In this document: positions 7,453-14,610 of the stretch, piece by piece
Position numbering within the stretch: position 1 is the stretch's first letter
How the letters are laid out: each line of letters opens with the position of its first letter
Origin: an uncultured Lachnospiraceae bacterium
Lineage (GTDB): Bacteria; Bacillota; Clostridia; Lachnospirales; Lachnospiraceae
Assembly: GCA_910588875.1 (NCBI GenBank)
Contig: CAJURT010000002.1
Span: forward strand, 1-64,000
Direction of reading: 5' to 3'
Length of the DNA stretch: 64,000 bases
The notes under the pieces: generated by a model
What the model was told of the DNA's origin: nothing
Database searches by the model: none
What the model saw: only the letters and a program-made list of their open reading frames with translations
Translations under genes and position numbers: made by a program

Positions 7453-8547
7453 ATGAAGAAAATACCGAAAGTTCCTCTTTCCGAAAAATCCGGAAGGTTA
7501 TACCATCGATATATCCGGCGCAAATGGCTGATCTTACTTGCCCTGGCTGCCCTGGCTATGGCTGCCGGCCTGGCCTCCCTGAGGGCCGGGTCCTCCGGCC
7601 TGACTTTAAAGGAAATACTTGCCGCATTGGCGGGGAAAGGCACGAAGCAGAGTTCTGCCATTGTGTGGAATGTACGGATGCCCCGGGTTGCCTCCGCCCT
7701 GGCCGTGGGAGCCGCCCTGGCCATGTGCGGCTGCATCATGCAGAATGTCCTGAGGAACCCCCTGGCATCCGCCTCCACCCTGGGGGTCTCCCAGGGTGCC
7801 TCCTTCGGGGCAGCGGTATCCATCATCTGCATAGGGGCGGGAACCCAAATCAATGCCGGAAGCGGGGCAGCTGCCTCCCTGACCATCACCCATCCCGGCC
7901 TGGTAACCTTGTGCGCTTTCTGCGGAGGCATCACAACCACAATCTTAATCCTGTGCCTGTCCCGGCTAAAAGGAGCCACACCCTCCGCCATGGTACTGGC
8001 TGGGGTGGCTGTCAGTTCCATGTTCAGCGGCGGCACCACCCTGGTGCAATATTTTGCTGATGATGTAATGGTTGCAACCGTAGTCTACTGGACCTTCGGC
8101 AACCTGGGACGGGCCGGATGGGGGGAGATCGGCCTCATCGCCATTTTAACCCTGGCTGCGTTTGTATTCTTCTTTTTGCACCGATGGAACTACAATGCCT
8201 TAGAAAGCGGAATGCATACCGCCAAAAGCCTGGGAGTGCCGGTATCCTTCCTGATTCCGGCCAGCATGGCCATCTGTGCCCTGGTCACCTCCGTGTCTGT
8301 GGCCTTTGTGGGGTGCATCAGCTTCATCGGCCTGATTGCCCCCCACATCATGCGGCGCCTGGTGGGGAATGATTTCCGCTTCCTGATCCCTGCCGCCGCC
8401 CTATGCGGATCCATTCTCCTCCTGTCATCTGATATTGCCTGCCGGGTACTCATCCCGCCTGTGGTCCTTCCCATCGGCGCACTGACTTCCTTTTTGGGGG
8501 CACCCTTGTTTTTGTATCTGATCATGAGAAGGGAGAGCATAAAATGA
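7453..8547 (+). CDS. ABC transporter permease, FecCD/BtuC family
   Basis: A 364-residue polytopic membrane protein of the FecCD family (PF01032), about 9-10 membrane helices, forming the channel for the substrate delivered by the lipoprotein encoded just before it. Recognisable blocks are WNVRMPRVASALAVGAALA, GCIMQNVLRNPLASASTLGV, the coupling-helix region GLIAPHIMRRLVGNDFR and the C-terminal LIPPVVLPIGALTSFLGAP. Its last codons overlap the ATPase start (ATGA), which indicates translational coupling. Confidence 0.92.
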   Translation: MKKIPKVPLSEKSGRLYHRYIRRKWLILLALAALAMAAGLASLRAGSSGLTLKEILAALAGKGTKQSSAIVWNVRMPRVASALAVGAALAMCGCIMQNVLRNPLASASTLGVSQGASFGAAVSIICIGAGTQINAGSGAAASLTITHPGLVTLCAFCGGITTTILILCLSRLKGATPSAMVLAGVAVSSMFSGGTTLVQYFADDVMVATVVYWTFGNLGRAGWGEIGLIAILTLAAFVFFFLHRWNYNALESGMHTAKSLGVPVSFLIPASMAICALVTSVSVAFVGCISFIGLIAPHIMRRLVGNDFRFLIPAAALCGSILLLSSDIACRVLIPPVVLPIGALTSFLGAPLFLYLIMRRESIK

Positions 8548-9299
8548 TCGAATTGCGGCATATAGGCTTTTCCTACGGAAAAACCAGAATCCTTTCCGAT
8601 GTGAGCCTTGAGGCCAGGGCAGGGGAATGTGTTGCGATCCTTGGCAACAATGGGGCAGGAAAAAGTACCCTGATTACCTGCATAAACCGTATCCGCCAGC
8701 CGGAAAAGGGGGAAATCCTCGTCGACGGACGCCCTGTCCGGCGCATGGGGCGCAGGGAGTTGGCGCAAAACGTGGCCTATGTGGCACAGAAAAACGAGTT
8801 AAGCCAGACCACAGTATTTGACTGTGTGCTGCTGGGCCGCAGGCCTTACATGAAATGGGGGATTTCCAGCGAAGACCTTGAAAAATGCCTTGCCATGCTC
8901 CGCCGGGTGGGGATGGAAAGATTCCAGCTAAGAAATTTAAGCGAAATGTCTGGCGGGGAACTGCAAAAGGTAATGCTGGCCCGTGCCCTGGTACAGGAGC
9001 CCAAGGTCCTTTTATTGGATGAGCCTACCAGCAGCCTGGACCCGAAAAACCAATATGAGATGATGGCCCTGGTCCGGGAACTGGCACACGAGCGGCATAT
9101 CACGGTGTTAGTGGTCATTCATGACCTGAACCTGGCCATGCGCTACTGTGACAGGTTTTTCTTTTTAAAGGATGGGAAAGGCTACTGTTATGGGGACAGC
9201 CAGGTAGTAACCAGCCAGGTAATCCAGGATGTCTATGGCATCTGCGGCCATGTGGCAGAAATTGACGGCAAAAAAATTGTTGTCATCGGATCCGTGTAG
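8544..9299 (+). CDS. ABC transporter ATP-binding protein, FepC/BtuD family
   Basis: A 251-residue cytoplasmic ATPase that powers the importer. Walker A is GNNGAGKST (about 35-43), the signature is MSGGELQKV, Walker B is VLLLDEPTSSLD, and the switch histidine follows in VVIHDLN. The start overlaps the permease stop by 4 bases. The protein matches FecE/BtuD-class ATPases in length. Confidence 0.93.
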   Translation: MIELRHIGFSYGKTRILSDVSLEARAGECVAILGNNGAGKSTLITCINRIRQPEKGEILVDGRPVRRMGRRELAQNVAYVAQKNELSQTTVFDCVLLGRRPYMKWGISSEDLEKCLAMLRRVGMERFQLRNLSEMSGGELQKVMLARALVQEPKVLLLDEPTSSLDPKNQYEMMALVRELAHERHITVLVVIHDLNLAMRYCDRFFFLKDGKGYCYGDSQVVTSQVIQDVYGICGHVAEIDGKKIVVIGSV

Positions 9300-9316
9300 A
9301 AAGGGAGAGAAACAGA

Positions 9317-9856
9317 ATGGATAGTAAGAAACAAGAATATTGGGAAAAAGCAGCCGCCTTTCACGGCCATGTCTGCGGCGGCCTTGCCATAGGATTCCAG
9401 GCGGCATTCTATGCCATCCGGCTGCTGGATTTGACATTTTCAGAAGACGAGCAGATCGTGTGCATCACAGAAAACGATGCCTGCGGCGTGGATGCCATTC
9501 AGGTTGTTTTAGGATGCAGTATCGGAAAAGGCAACCTGCTTTTTCATCTGACAGGAAAACAGGCATTCTCTTTTTATAACCGCAAAACAGGAAAAGCAGT
9601 TCGCCTCTACTTAAAAGCCAGGGCGCCGGAAGGCCTGGAAAAAGCAAAAGCCTGCCGCTTCTATCTGGATTGCCCGCCTGAGGAAATGTTTGTTGCCTCA
9701 CCCCCCAGGATTCCCCTGCCGGAACGCGCCCGCATCTTCCGCTCTGTCCCCTGTTCCTGCTGTAAAGAAATCACAGCAGAAAACAGGATCCGGCTCCAGG
9801 AGGGAAAACCCGTTTGCCCGGACTGTTATGTCCATTATGATCGGTTCTCTGTGTAG
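9317..9856 (+). CDS. FmdE-family protein
   Basis: A 179-residue protein of the FmdE family (formylmethanofuran dehydrogenase subunit E-like, PF02663). The N-terminal FHGHVCGG (15-22) and NDACGVDAIQ (53-62) supply the conserved His/Cys/Asp metal-site residues. A C-terminal zinc-ribbon-like part has CSCC and CPDCY. No other methanofuran dehydrogenase subunit is nearby, so the name describes the fold and not the reaction. Families of this kind sit beside metal importers in many anaerobes and are thought to handle molybdenum or another metal. It is the last gene of the operon, followed by a terminator. Confidence 0.85.
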   Translation: MDSKKQEYWEKAAAFHGHVCGGLAIGFQAAFYAIRLLDLTFSEDEQIVCITENDACGVDAIQVVLGCSIGKGNLLFHLTGKQAFSFYNRKTGKAVRLYLKARAPEGLEKAKACRFYLDCPPEEMFVASPPRIPLPERARIFRSVPCSCCKEITAENRIRLQEGKPVCPDCYVHYDRFSV

Positions 9857-9906
9857 TTAGTACATTCTCCGGGTTGCCGACCAGGCGCAGTTTTGGGAAA
9901 GGGTTC

Positions 9907-9946
9907 AGCCGGGAGGAGTGTGGTTATCCTCCTGGCTTTCTGTTTT
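9907..9946 (+). terminator. Terminator of the ABC-FmdE operon
   Basis: AGCCGGGAGGA (9907-9917) pairs with TCCTCCTGGCT (9927-9937), followed by TTCTGTTTTTC. It lies 50 bases after the fmdE-like stop codon. Confidence 0.9.
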
Positions 9947-10110
9947 TCTATCCATTGCTTTCCTCACTTCACTATTTTACACTAAAATTCCAATTTCCTC
10001 TATAGATCTCAGCCCCAACTTCTCCTTGTCCATATAGACATGTGTCACACAAAATTTATCTTTCGACAAATTTCATACTTTCAGGTATTCCATTCTCTCT
10101 GTGAATCCCT

Positions 10111-10116
10111 TATAAT
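10111..10116 (+). promoter_or_regulatory. -10 box of the first toxin-like gene
   Basis: TATAAT at 10111-10116 with a weak -35. The same CCTTATAATAG context occurs before the second copy (31927-31932, minus strand). It implies a leader of about 160 bases. The end of that leader (AGGTGTGCAAACACC) can fold just before the ribosome site. Confidence 0.6.
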
Positions 10117-10283
10117 AGTTTTATCTGTTGGAAATTCCGTAAGGGACAGAAAACAGTTTGGAGACATCGGAGAAAGCAAGTAAGCACTCCCTATTTGGCG
10201 AAAGCACACCTTTGGGATGACCTTAGGACCTCTTAAGATCATGCCACAGGTGTGCAAACACCAGAGAAAGGAGGATGTGGTCA

Positions 10284-10478
10284 ATGTTCTTCTTAGAAGT
10301 CCTGAACCGTATTGTGAGTATCTTTGCAGGCGTTGTGGGAGGCCTTAATGGTTTAATCGCATTAACTGAAAAGTGTAAAACTTACATAAAGCGGAACAAG
10401 GAACAGACAGAAAAAGACCCATCAGCTTGCTTGCCGGCGTCTGACGGGTCGGATGACGATTGCTTAGGCAATCGTTAA
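10284..10478 (+). CDS. Small hydrophobic protein, putative type I toxin (copy 1)
   Basis: A 64-residue protein: one membrane helix (VSIFAGVVGGLNGLIAL), then a basic stretch and a polar tail (TEKDPSACL...DGSDDDCL). ATG 10284 is chosen over the in-frame ATG at 10275 because AGGAGG is 9 bases before it, and the aligned start of the second copy has the same spacing. Copy 2 at 31607-31801 has exactly the same length and about 65% identity. The tail is encoded by bases that also form the terminator of an antisense RNA. Long leader, single membrane helix and convergent antisense RNA fit a type I toxin. The toxic activity itself is inference. Confidence 0.65.
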   Translation: MFFLEVLNRIVSIFAGVVGGLNGLIALTEKCKTYIKRNKEQTEKDPSACLPASDGSDDDCLGNR

Positions 10479-10514
10479 TCAACTAAGGGCGGCAGCTTTA
10501 TCGCCGCCTTTCTT
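10408..10514 (-). ncRNA. Antisense antitoxin RNA candidate (copy 1)
   Basis: A minus-strand promoter at 10521-10549 would start an RNA at about 10514 that runs back across the 3' end of the small gene. It ends at a terminator inside the gene: on the minus strand GACCCGTCAG (10441-10450) pairs with CTGATGGGTC (10416-10425) and is followed by TTTTTCTG. The one non-identical pair is a G-U in this RNA but would be an A-C mismatch in the coding strand, so selection acts on the antisense RNA. Length is about 105 bases. Confidence 0.65.
10485..10513 (+). terminator. Terminator of the toxin-like mRNA (copy 1)
   Basis: AAGGGCGGC (10485-10493) pairs with GCCGCCTTT (10502-10510), ending in TTTCTTC, seven bases after the small gene. 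The toxin message and the antisense RNA therefore overlap by about 100 bases. Confidence 0.75.
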
Positions 10515-10520
10515 CAACTT

Positions 10521-10549
10521 CATAATAGCATTTTACAAAGATGAAGTCA
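10521..10549 (-). promoter_or_regulatory. Promoter of the antisense RNA (copy 1)
   Basis: On the minus strand TTGACT (10544-10549), 17 bases and TATTAT (10521-10526). The same layout and much of the spacer recur at copy 2. Confidence 0.7.
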
Positions 10550-10604
10550 ATAGCGATTTTGCAATGAACACGACACCCCCTCAAATATGTGTAACTGTTC
10601 ATGG

Positions 10605-10822
10605 GCAATGTCAGTTAGTTAAGCTGTTCTAAAAAGTACACCAAGGAAAAGGGGAGAGAAGTCACCAGAAAGGGGCTGCTGATTTTTCCGGTTTCGAGAT
10701 TCACTGAAAATCTCCCACTGGCAGCTTTTCTGCGTGCTGAGGCAAAGAATTCCTAAAATTCCTGATTTTTGCCCCGATAAAATGCGCCACTGGCACATTT
10801 TCCTATGCGCTTAGGCGAAGAC
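10605..10822. repeat. Half of a large MITE-like palindromic element (element A)
   Basis: Starts with CAATGTCAGTTAGTTAAG, the terminal repeat seen in inverted form at 23568-23587. It continues with CCAAGGAAAAGGGGAGAGAA, TTTCCGGTTTCGAGATT, CACTGGCAGCTTTTCTG and GCAAAGAATTCCTAAAATT, which match the reverse complement of the right half of the element at 39781-40110. The other arm is missing: the element is cut off beside the DHFR-like gene's 3' end. No gene is seen in 10515-10828. Confidence 0.75.
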
Positions 10823-10828
10823 CGAAAA

Positions 10829-11359
10829 TTATCTTCGCACATAGATCAAGTCCGTCATACCATTATATGACTCCGCATGGAGTAATCTTAATGGAATCTC
10901 CTGTTTTCCCTTTCCAAAAAGCCGGATACCGGAGCCTAAAAGTGTGGGAATTACTGTAATGTGATAACAGTCAATAAGATCCTCATTGACTAACTGGGAA
11001 ACGATATTGGCTCCGCCGCATATCCAAATATCTTTTCCGCTCTCCTCTTTCAGCCTTCTTGCCAAATCCACGGGATCCCTGTCTGTAAACCGGATTTTCT
11101 CCGTGGAAGTCCGCTGCCTGTGGGTAATCACATAGGTGGTAAAATCCTGATATACCCATTCCTCAGGCGAAAGTTCCGTTGTAATTTGATGGTACGTATT
11201 CCAGCCCATGATAACCGTATCAATGCTCTCTGCAAACTTAGAATAGGTATCCATATCCTCACCATCATTGTCTTGTCCTCTCAGCCAATCCACACTGCCC
11301 TCCCTGTCTGCAATGTATCCGTCAAGGCTCATGGCAATAAATAAACTGATTTTTCTCAT
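10829..11359 (-). CDS. Dihydrofolate reductase family protein (RibD C-terminal fold)
   Basis: A 176-residue cytoplasmic reductase-like protein: MRKISLFIAMSLDGYIAD at the start, VIMGWNTYHQ in the nucleotide-binding region, DIWICGGANIVSQLV and PTLLGSGIRLF near the end. This is the RibD C-terminal/YyaP-YwjB group, NADPH-dependent reductases of uncertain substrate rather than housekeeping FolA. The frame is open upstream, but ATG 11359 begins at the family start and has a GAGGTGG site before it. Its end lies 7 bases from the truncated repeat element A. Confidence 0.85.
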   Translation of the reverse strand: MRKISLFIAMSLDGYIADREGSVDWLRGQDNDGEDMDTYSKFAESIDTVIMGWNTYHQITTELSPEEWVYQDFTTYVITHRQRTSTEKIRFTDRDPVDLARRLKEESGKDIWICGGANIVSQLVNEDLIDCYHITVIPTLLGSGIRLFGKGKQEIPLRLLHAESYNGMTDLIYVRR

Positions 11360-11410
11360 TTTTTCACCACCTCTTTCGCTTCGCTCAAGGCGCAAACCCA
11401 TCAAAAGCAA

Positions 11411-11749
11411 CTACTCAACCCGAAGGTTCACCGGTCCGACAGTCAGGGTACCTCCTCCGGCCACCTGATACCACTTGCCCCTCTCCAGGCGAATCTTTTC
11501 TGACATGCCAGGCGTAATATAATCAATCTTATATCTTTTACCTGACTCAACTTCCGTAAAAACCACATCCGTATCTGCCGTTCCCGATACGGTTACACTT
11601 CCTGTAATTGGCTGAATCTGTTCGGATTTTATCCACGCATCCCTGCCGTCTGACAGAGAATAAGTATGCGACTTTTTAAACACAAGCCATGCCAAAAGCA
11701 GGAAAAGGAACACCACCGCTAAACAAATTACTATATTCTTTCTTTTCAC
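11411..11749 (-). CDS. Hypothetical single-pass membrane protein
   Basis: 112 residues with a GTG start (weak AAAGG site). One N-terminal membrane helix (about 6-24: IVICLAVVFLFLLLAWLVF) is followed by an extracellular beta-rich part with repeated turns (VTVSGTADTDVVF, RGKWYQVAGGGTLTVGPV). No family was recognised. The shape suggests a small surface-anchored beta-sandwich protein. It precedes the DHFR-like gene by 51 bases and may share its transcript. Confidence 0.6.
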   Translation of the reverse strand: MKRKNIVICLAVVFLFLLLAWLVFKKSHTYSLSDGRDAWIKSEQIQPITGSVTVSGTADTDVVFTEVESGKRYKIDYITPGMSEKIRLERGKWYQVAGGGTLTVGPVNLRVE

Positions 11750-11927
11750 AAAATTACCTTTCTCTCAATTTTTCAGTATGTCAAACTGAAAATGGTTGAG
11801 AAAGACTATAATGAAATTCAAAATCTTTGGATAATGCCACTTTTACTTAATCCCACTGTATCAACAATGTTCAGCAATCCCTGCTTCTTTCACATTATCC
11901 TCCTTCCTTAATTTCCAATTTGCTTTT

Positions 11928-13055
11928 TCAAAAAATTTTATCCGCTTCCTTCCTCCCCGCCCGGCACGCAGCGTCCTCCTTCACCAGCTCAATGACAACC
12001 GCTGTCAGAGGGATAAAAAACAGAATCCCCATGATGCCGAAAAGCTTCCCGCCCACCATGGCGGCAACCAGGGTATAAAGCGGCGGAAGTCCCACAGAGC
12101 CCCCCACCACCCGGGGATAAATAAACTGATTTTCCAGAAACTGTACCACCAGATATACGACCAGGCATCGAACCGCTGCTGACGGAGCCACCAATAAGGT
12201 AAGAAATACACTGATCACACAGGAGATCAAAGCGCCGATATAAGGAATGACAGCGCATACCGCTGTCAGCATGCCCACCAGGCTTCCATAGGGCAGACGG
12301 AACAGGGCAAAGGCAGCAAACATCAGAATCCCCAGAATCACGGCCTCACAGCACTGACTGGATAAAAAATTCGCAAATGACTGGCGAAATACCGTACAGA
12401 AGCGAAGAACATTCTCCTCCCATGCCGGCTTCAAATAGGCGTGAGCCAGCTTCCGGGCATGTCTGCCCAGCCGTTCTTTTTCCAGCAACATATAGATCCC
12501 GATAATCACAGCAAAAGCAGCCGTTCCGATCATATTCACCGTAAACGAAAGGGCATTTATCACATTAGAAAAAAACACGTCCACGCCATTGGAAAAGCTT
12601 TGCATCAGCTTCTCCAAATCCAGATCCGAAAGGATTTCCTCCAGCCACAAAGCATCCGATTCCCGCCTGTTCAGATACGCAAACCAGCCGGGAATAGCAG
12701 CCTTCACCTGCTCATATACACTCTGGGATGAGCGGATAATTTCCGGAATCAGCAAGGTCAGGACCAACAGAAACACAAGCAAAATACCGGTTATGACAAT
12801 CAGCAGGCTGACGCTCTGAATCTTCCTGTCAGACGGCTGTCTTTTGGCCTTTCCCCAAATCCTTCTCAACCGCCTTTCCACCCCGTTTGCCGGAACACTG
12901 ACAAATAACGCCAAAATGCCGCCGGCAATCACAGGAAGCATCAGAGCAACAAGCCTCCCCGCAAATGCTAAAACAGACGGCAGCTTTATGAGCGCCACAA
13001 ACCAACTGATTCCCACCATTGTCACAAACAAATTTTGTTTTGTTTTTCTGTCCAT
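11928..13055 (-). CDS. AI-2E family transporter
   Basis: A 375-residue integral membrane protein of the AI-2E exporter family (PF01594), with about 7-8 membrane helices and the conserved C-terminal block QFLENQFIYPRVVGGSVGLP followed by PLYTLVAAMVGGKLFG. Family members export small molecules or act as Na+/H+ antiporters; the substrate here is unknown. The ATG at 13055 is chosen over an upstream in-frame GTG because GAGGAAGG lies just before it. Confidence 0.9.
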   Translation of the reverse strand: MDRKTKQNLFVTMVGISWFVALIKLPSVLAFAGRLVALMLPVIAGGILALFVSVPANGVERRLRRIWGKAKRQPSDRKIQSVSLLIVITGILLVFLLVLTLLIPEIIRSSQSVYEQVKAAIPGWFAYLNRRESDALWLEEILSDLDLEKLMQSFSNGVDVFFSNVINALSFTVNMIGTAAFAVIIGIYMLLEKERLGRHARKLAHAYLKPAWEENVLRFCTVFRQSFANFLSSQCCEAVILGILMFAAFALFRLPYGSLVGMLTAVCAVIPYIGALISCVISVFLTLLVAPSAAVRCLVVYLVVQFLENQFIYPRVVGGSVGLPPLYTLVAAMVGGKLFGIMGILFFIPLTAVVIELVKEDAACRAGRKEADKIF

Positions 13056-13122
13056 TACCTTCCTCACTTCACTGTTTCCGCCAGATGCGGGTCACCATTT
13101 CCCCTCGTCAATCAAAAGAATC

Positions 13123-13461
13123 TCAATCCCTTTGTCTCCTCCCATAAACAAATCCGCCGACCCCGAAAATCACTGCAATGCCTCCCAACAGAATCCATCC
13201 GTTAAAGCCCTGAAACTCAAATTCCAGAGGCTGAGTGGCTGGCAAGAGAATCCCCAACGCCACAAACCCCGCCATACCCGCCAGATTAAGCAAACTGCGG
13301 TCCGGCAAGCTAAGGAGGCCGGCGCAGGGAATCAACAGCAAGGTAATGATATAAAAGAAAATATTCAGGGAATGAACCGCTCTGACCATGATCAGAAACA
13401 ACAAAAGCCCGACCAGCAAATACATGGGAATCAGAAGAATCCGAAACATCCTTTTATCCAT
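13123..13461 (-). CDS. Hypothetical four-helix membrane protein
   Basis: 112 residues starting at ATG 13461 (AAAGGAGTG 6 bases before). Four hydrophobic segments are visible (FRILLIPMYLLVGLLLFLIMV, IFFYIITLLLIPCAGLL, LAGMAGFVALGILLP, GWILLGGIAVIFGVGGFVYG). No recognised domain. It lies 67 bases upstream of the AI-2E transporter gene in the same direction and may be co-transcribed. Confidence 0.65.
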   Translation of the reverse strand: MDKRMFRILLIPMYLLVGLLLFLIMVRAVHSLNIFFYIITLLLIPCAGLLSLPDRSLLNLAGMAGFVALGILLPATQPLEFEFQGFNGWILLGGIAVIFGVGGFVYGRRQRD

Positions 13462-13491
13462 GGAACACTCCTTTATTTCCGCGAGCAATGA

Positions 13492-13527
13492 GCCAAGTGC
13501 CGTGCTTGCACGAGCATTTGGCGAATG
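13492..13527. repeat. 36-base dispersed repeat, copy 1
   Basis: Matches 34 of 36 bases of the inverted copy at 23934-23969 (core AAGTGCCGTGCTTGCA...GAGCATTTGGCGAATG). GTGCTTGCAC is itself a small palindrome. It lies just upstream of the four-helix membrane protein gene. Confidence 0.75.
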
Positions 13528-13567
13528 CCGCGAGGCTCAAATACCCCATTGCCGCCAATGGAAGCCT

Positions 13568-14362
13568 CTACAGAAACTGTATGATATTATACACGCAAAT
13601 TCCCATAATAACAACCATCAATCCAATAAACAGCCGGTTCACCATGCCCGCATCCAGTTTCCGGTTCACAAAGCGTCCTGCCACCCCGCCGAAGATGCCG
13701 CCTCCCACCATCAGCACAAAAAGCCCAAAGCCAAACTCCGGCACAGTCCTTGTCACCAGGGTATTGATCAGGCTGGTAATCTGGGAAAACAGAATAATAT
13801 ACAGGGAATTCTGAGCCGCTGTCTTGGTATCCATGGAAAAAAAGAAAAACAGGACCACCAGATTGATGGGGCCGCCTCCGATTCCCAGGAAGGAGGAACA
13901 GATTCCCAGCACCAGGCCAATGGCCATGCATGCCCAGACCGATGTCACATGGCGGGTGCGAATCTTATCCTTCCGGATCATGTAAAGCAGGGTTCCGAAA
14001 GTGATCACCAAAAGGCACGCCGCCTGAACTGCCCCCACCCGGTCCCGATCCGGGGACATCTCCAAAATATACTGGAACATCATTTTCCCAGCCACCCCGC
14101 CGGCAGCAGCGCCGACGGCAAGGCTGGTGCCTGTCTTCATCTCCACCAGAGATTCTTTGCCGAGCCAGGCCTTCACCACCGAGTAGCAGGACATGGAAAG
14201 CACGGTACAGCCGGAAAGGAAGCTGATAGAAGCCACGCTGAGCACCCCAAAAGCATCCAGAAGCGGCTTTATGAGCACCCCTCCCCCGATTCCGCAGATA
14301 GCGCCCACCACCGAAGCCCCAAAGCTGACTGCCAGAAAAATCACATACAAATACCAGGCCAT
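13568..14362 (-). CDS. Sulfite exporter TauE/SafE family protein
   Basis: A 264-residue membrane protein of the TauE/SafE family (PF01925), with about eight helices in two repeats marked by CGIGGGVLIKPLL near the N-terminus and SSFLGIGGGPINLVVLFFFF in the middle. Family members export sulfite, sulfoacetate or other small anions; the substrate is not predictable. ATG 14362 is chosen for its AGAGGGG site and family start. A sulfonate-type ABC importer lies far away at 51-54 kb, so a functional link is only a possibility. Confidence 0.9.
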   Translation of the reverse strand: MAWYLYVIFLAVSFGASVVGAICGIGGGVLIKPLLDAFGVLSVASISFLSGCTVLSMSCYSVVKAWLGKESLVEMKTGTSLAVGAAAGGVAGKMMFQYILEMSPDRDRVGAVQAACLLVITFGTLLYMIRKDKIRTRHVTSVWACMAIGLVLGICSSFLGIGGGPINLVVLFFFFSMDTKTAAQNSLYIILFSQITSLINTLVTRTVPEFGFGLFVLMVGGGIFGGVAGRFVNRKLDAGMVNRLFIGLMVVIMGICVYNIIQFL

Positions 14363-14491
14363 AATACGATTCCCCTCTCTTTTTCCAGGCACCACAGAAA
14401 TCAAAACCTGCCGTTTTTACTATTGTGCCTTATCTTTTTCAAAAAATCAAGTCTGATCCTTTTACTGACGCTTTGCCAGACCAAAACCAGA

Positions 14492-14522
14492 GTAACAGTT
14501 CCGATAACCCTTGAACTGTTAC
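14492..14522. repeat. 31-base hairpin repeat, copy 1
   Basis: GTAACAGTTC and GAACTGTTAC arms (10 bp perfect) around an 11-base loop. A 31-base relative with the same loop core (TAAC-CTTGAAC) sits at 37166-37196, and a shorter one at 55513-55537. Confidence 0.6.
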
Positions 14523-14548
14523 AAACCAGACGGCCGAAAAGAAACATA

Positions 14549-14603
14549 AAAGGGAACGATACCCTCGCCGGAAATCACCTGCCCGGCTGCCACCGTTCCC
14601 CTT
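14549..14603 (-). terminator. Terminator of the aldolase operon
   Basis: On the minus strand AAGGGGAACG pairs with CGTTCCCTTTTAT, eight bases beyond the aldolase stop codon. Confidence 0.7.
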
Positions 14604-14610
14604 GCCTCAC

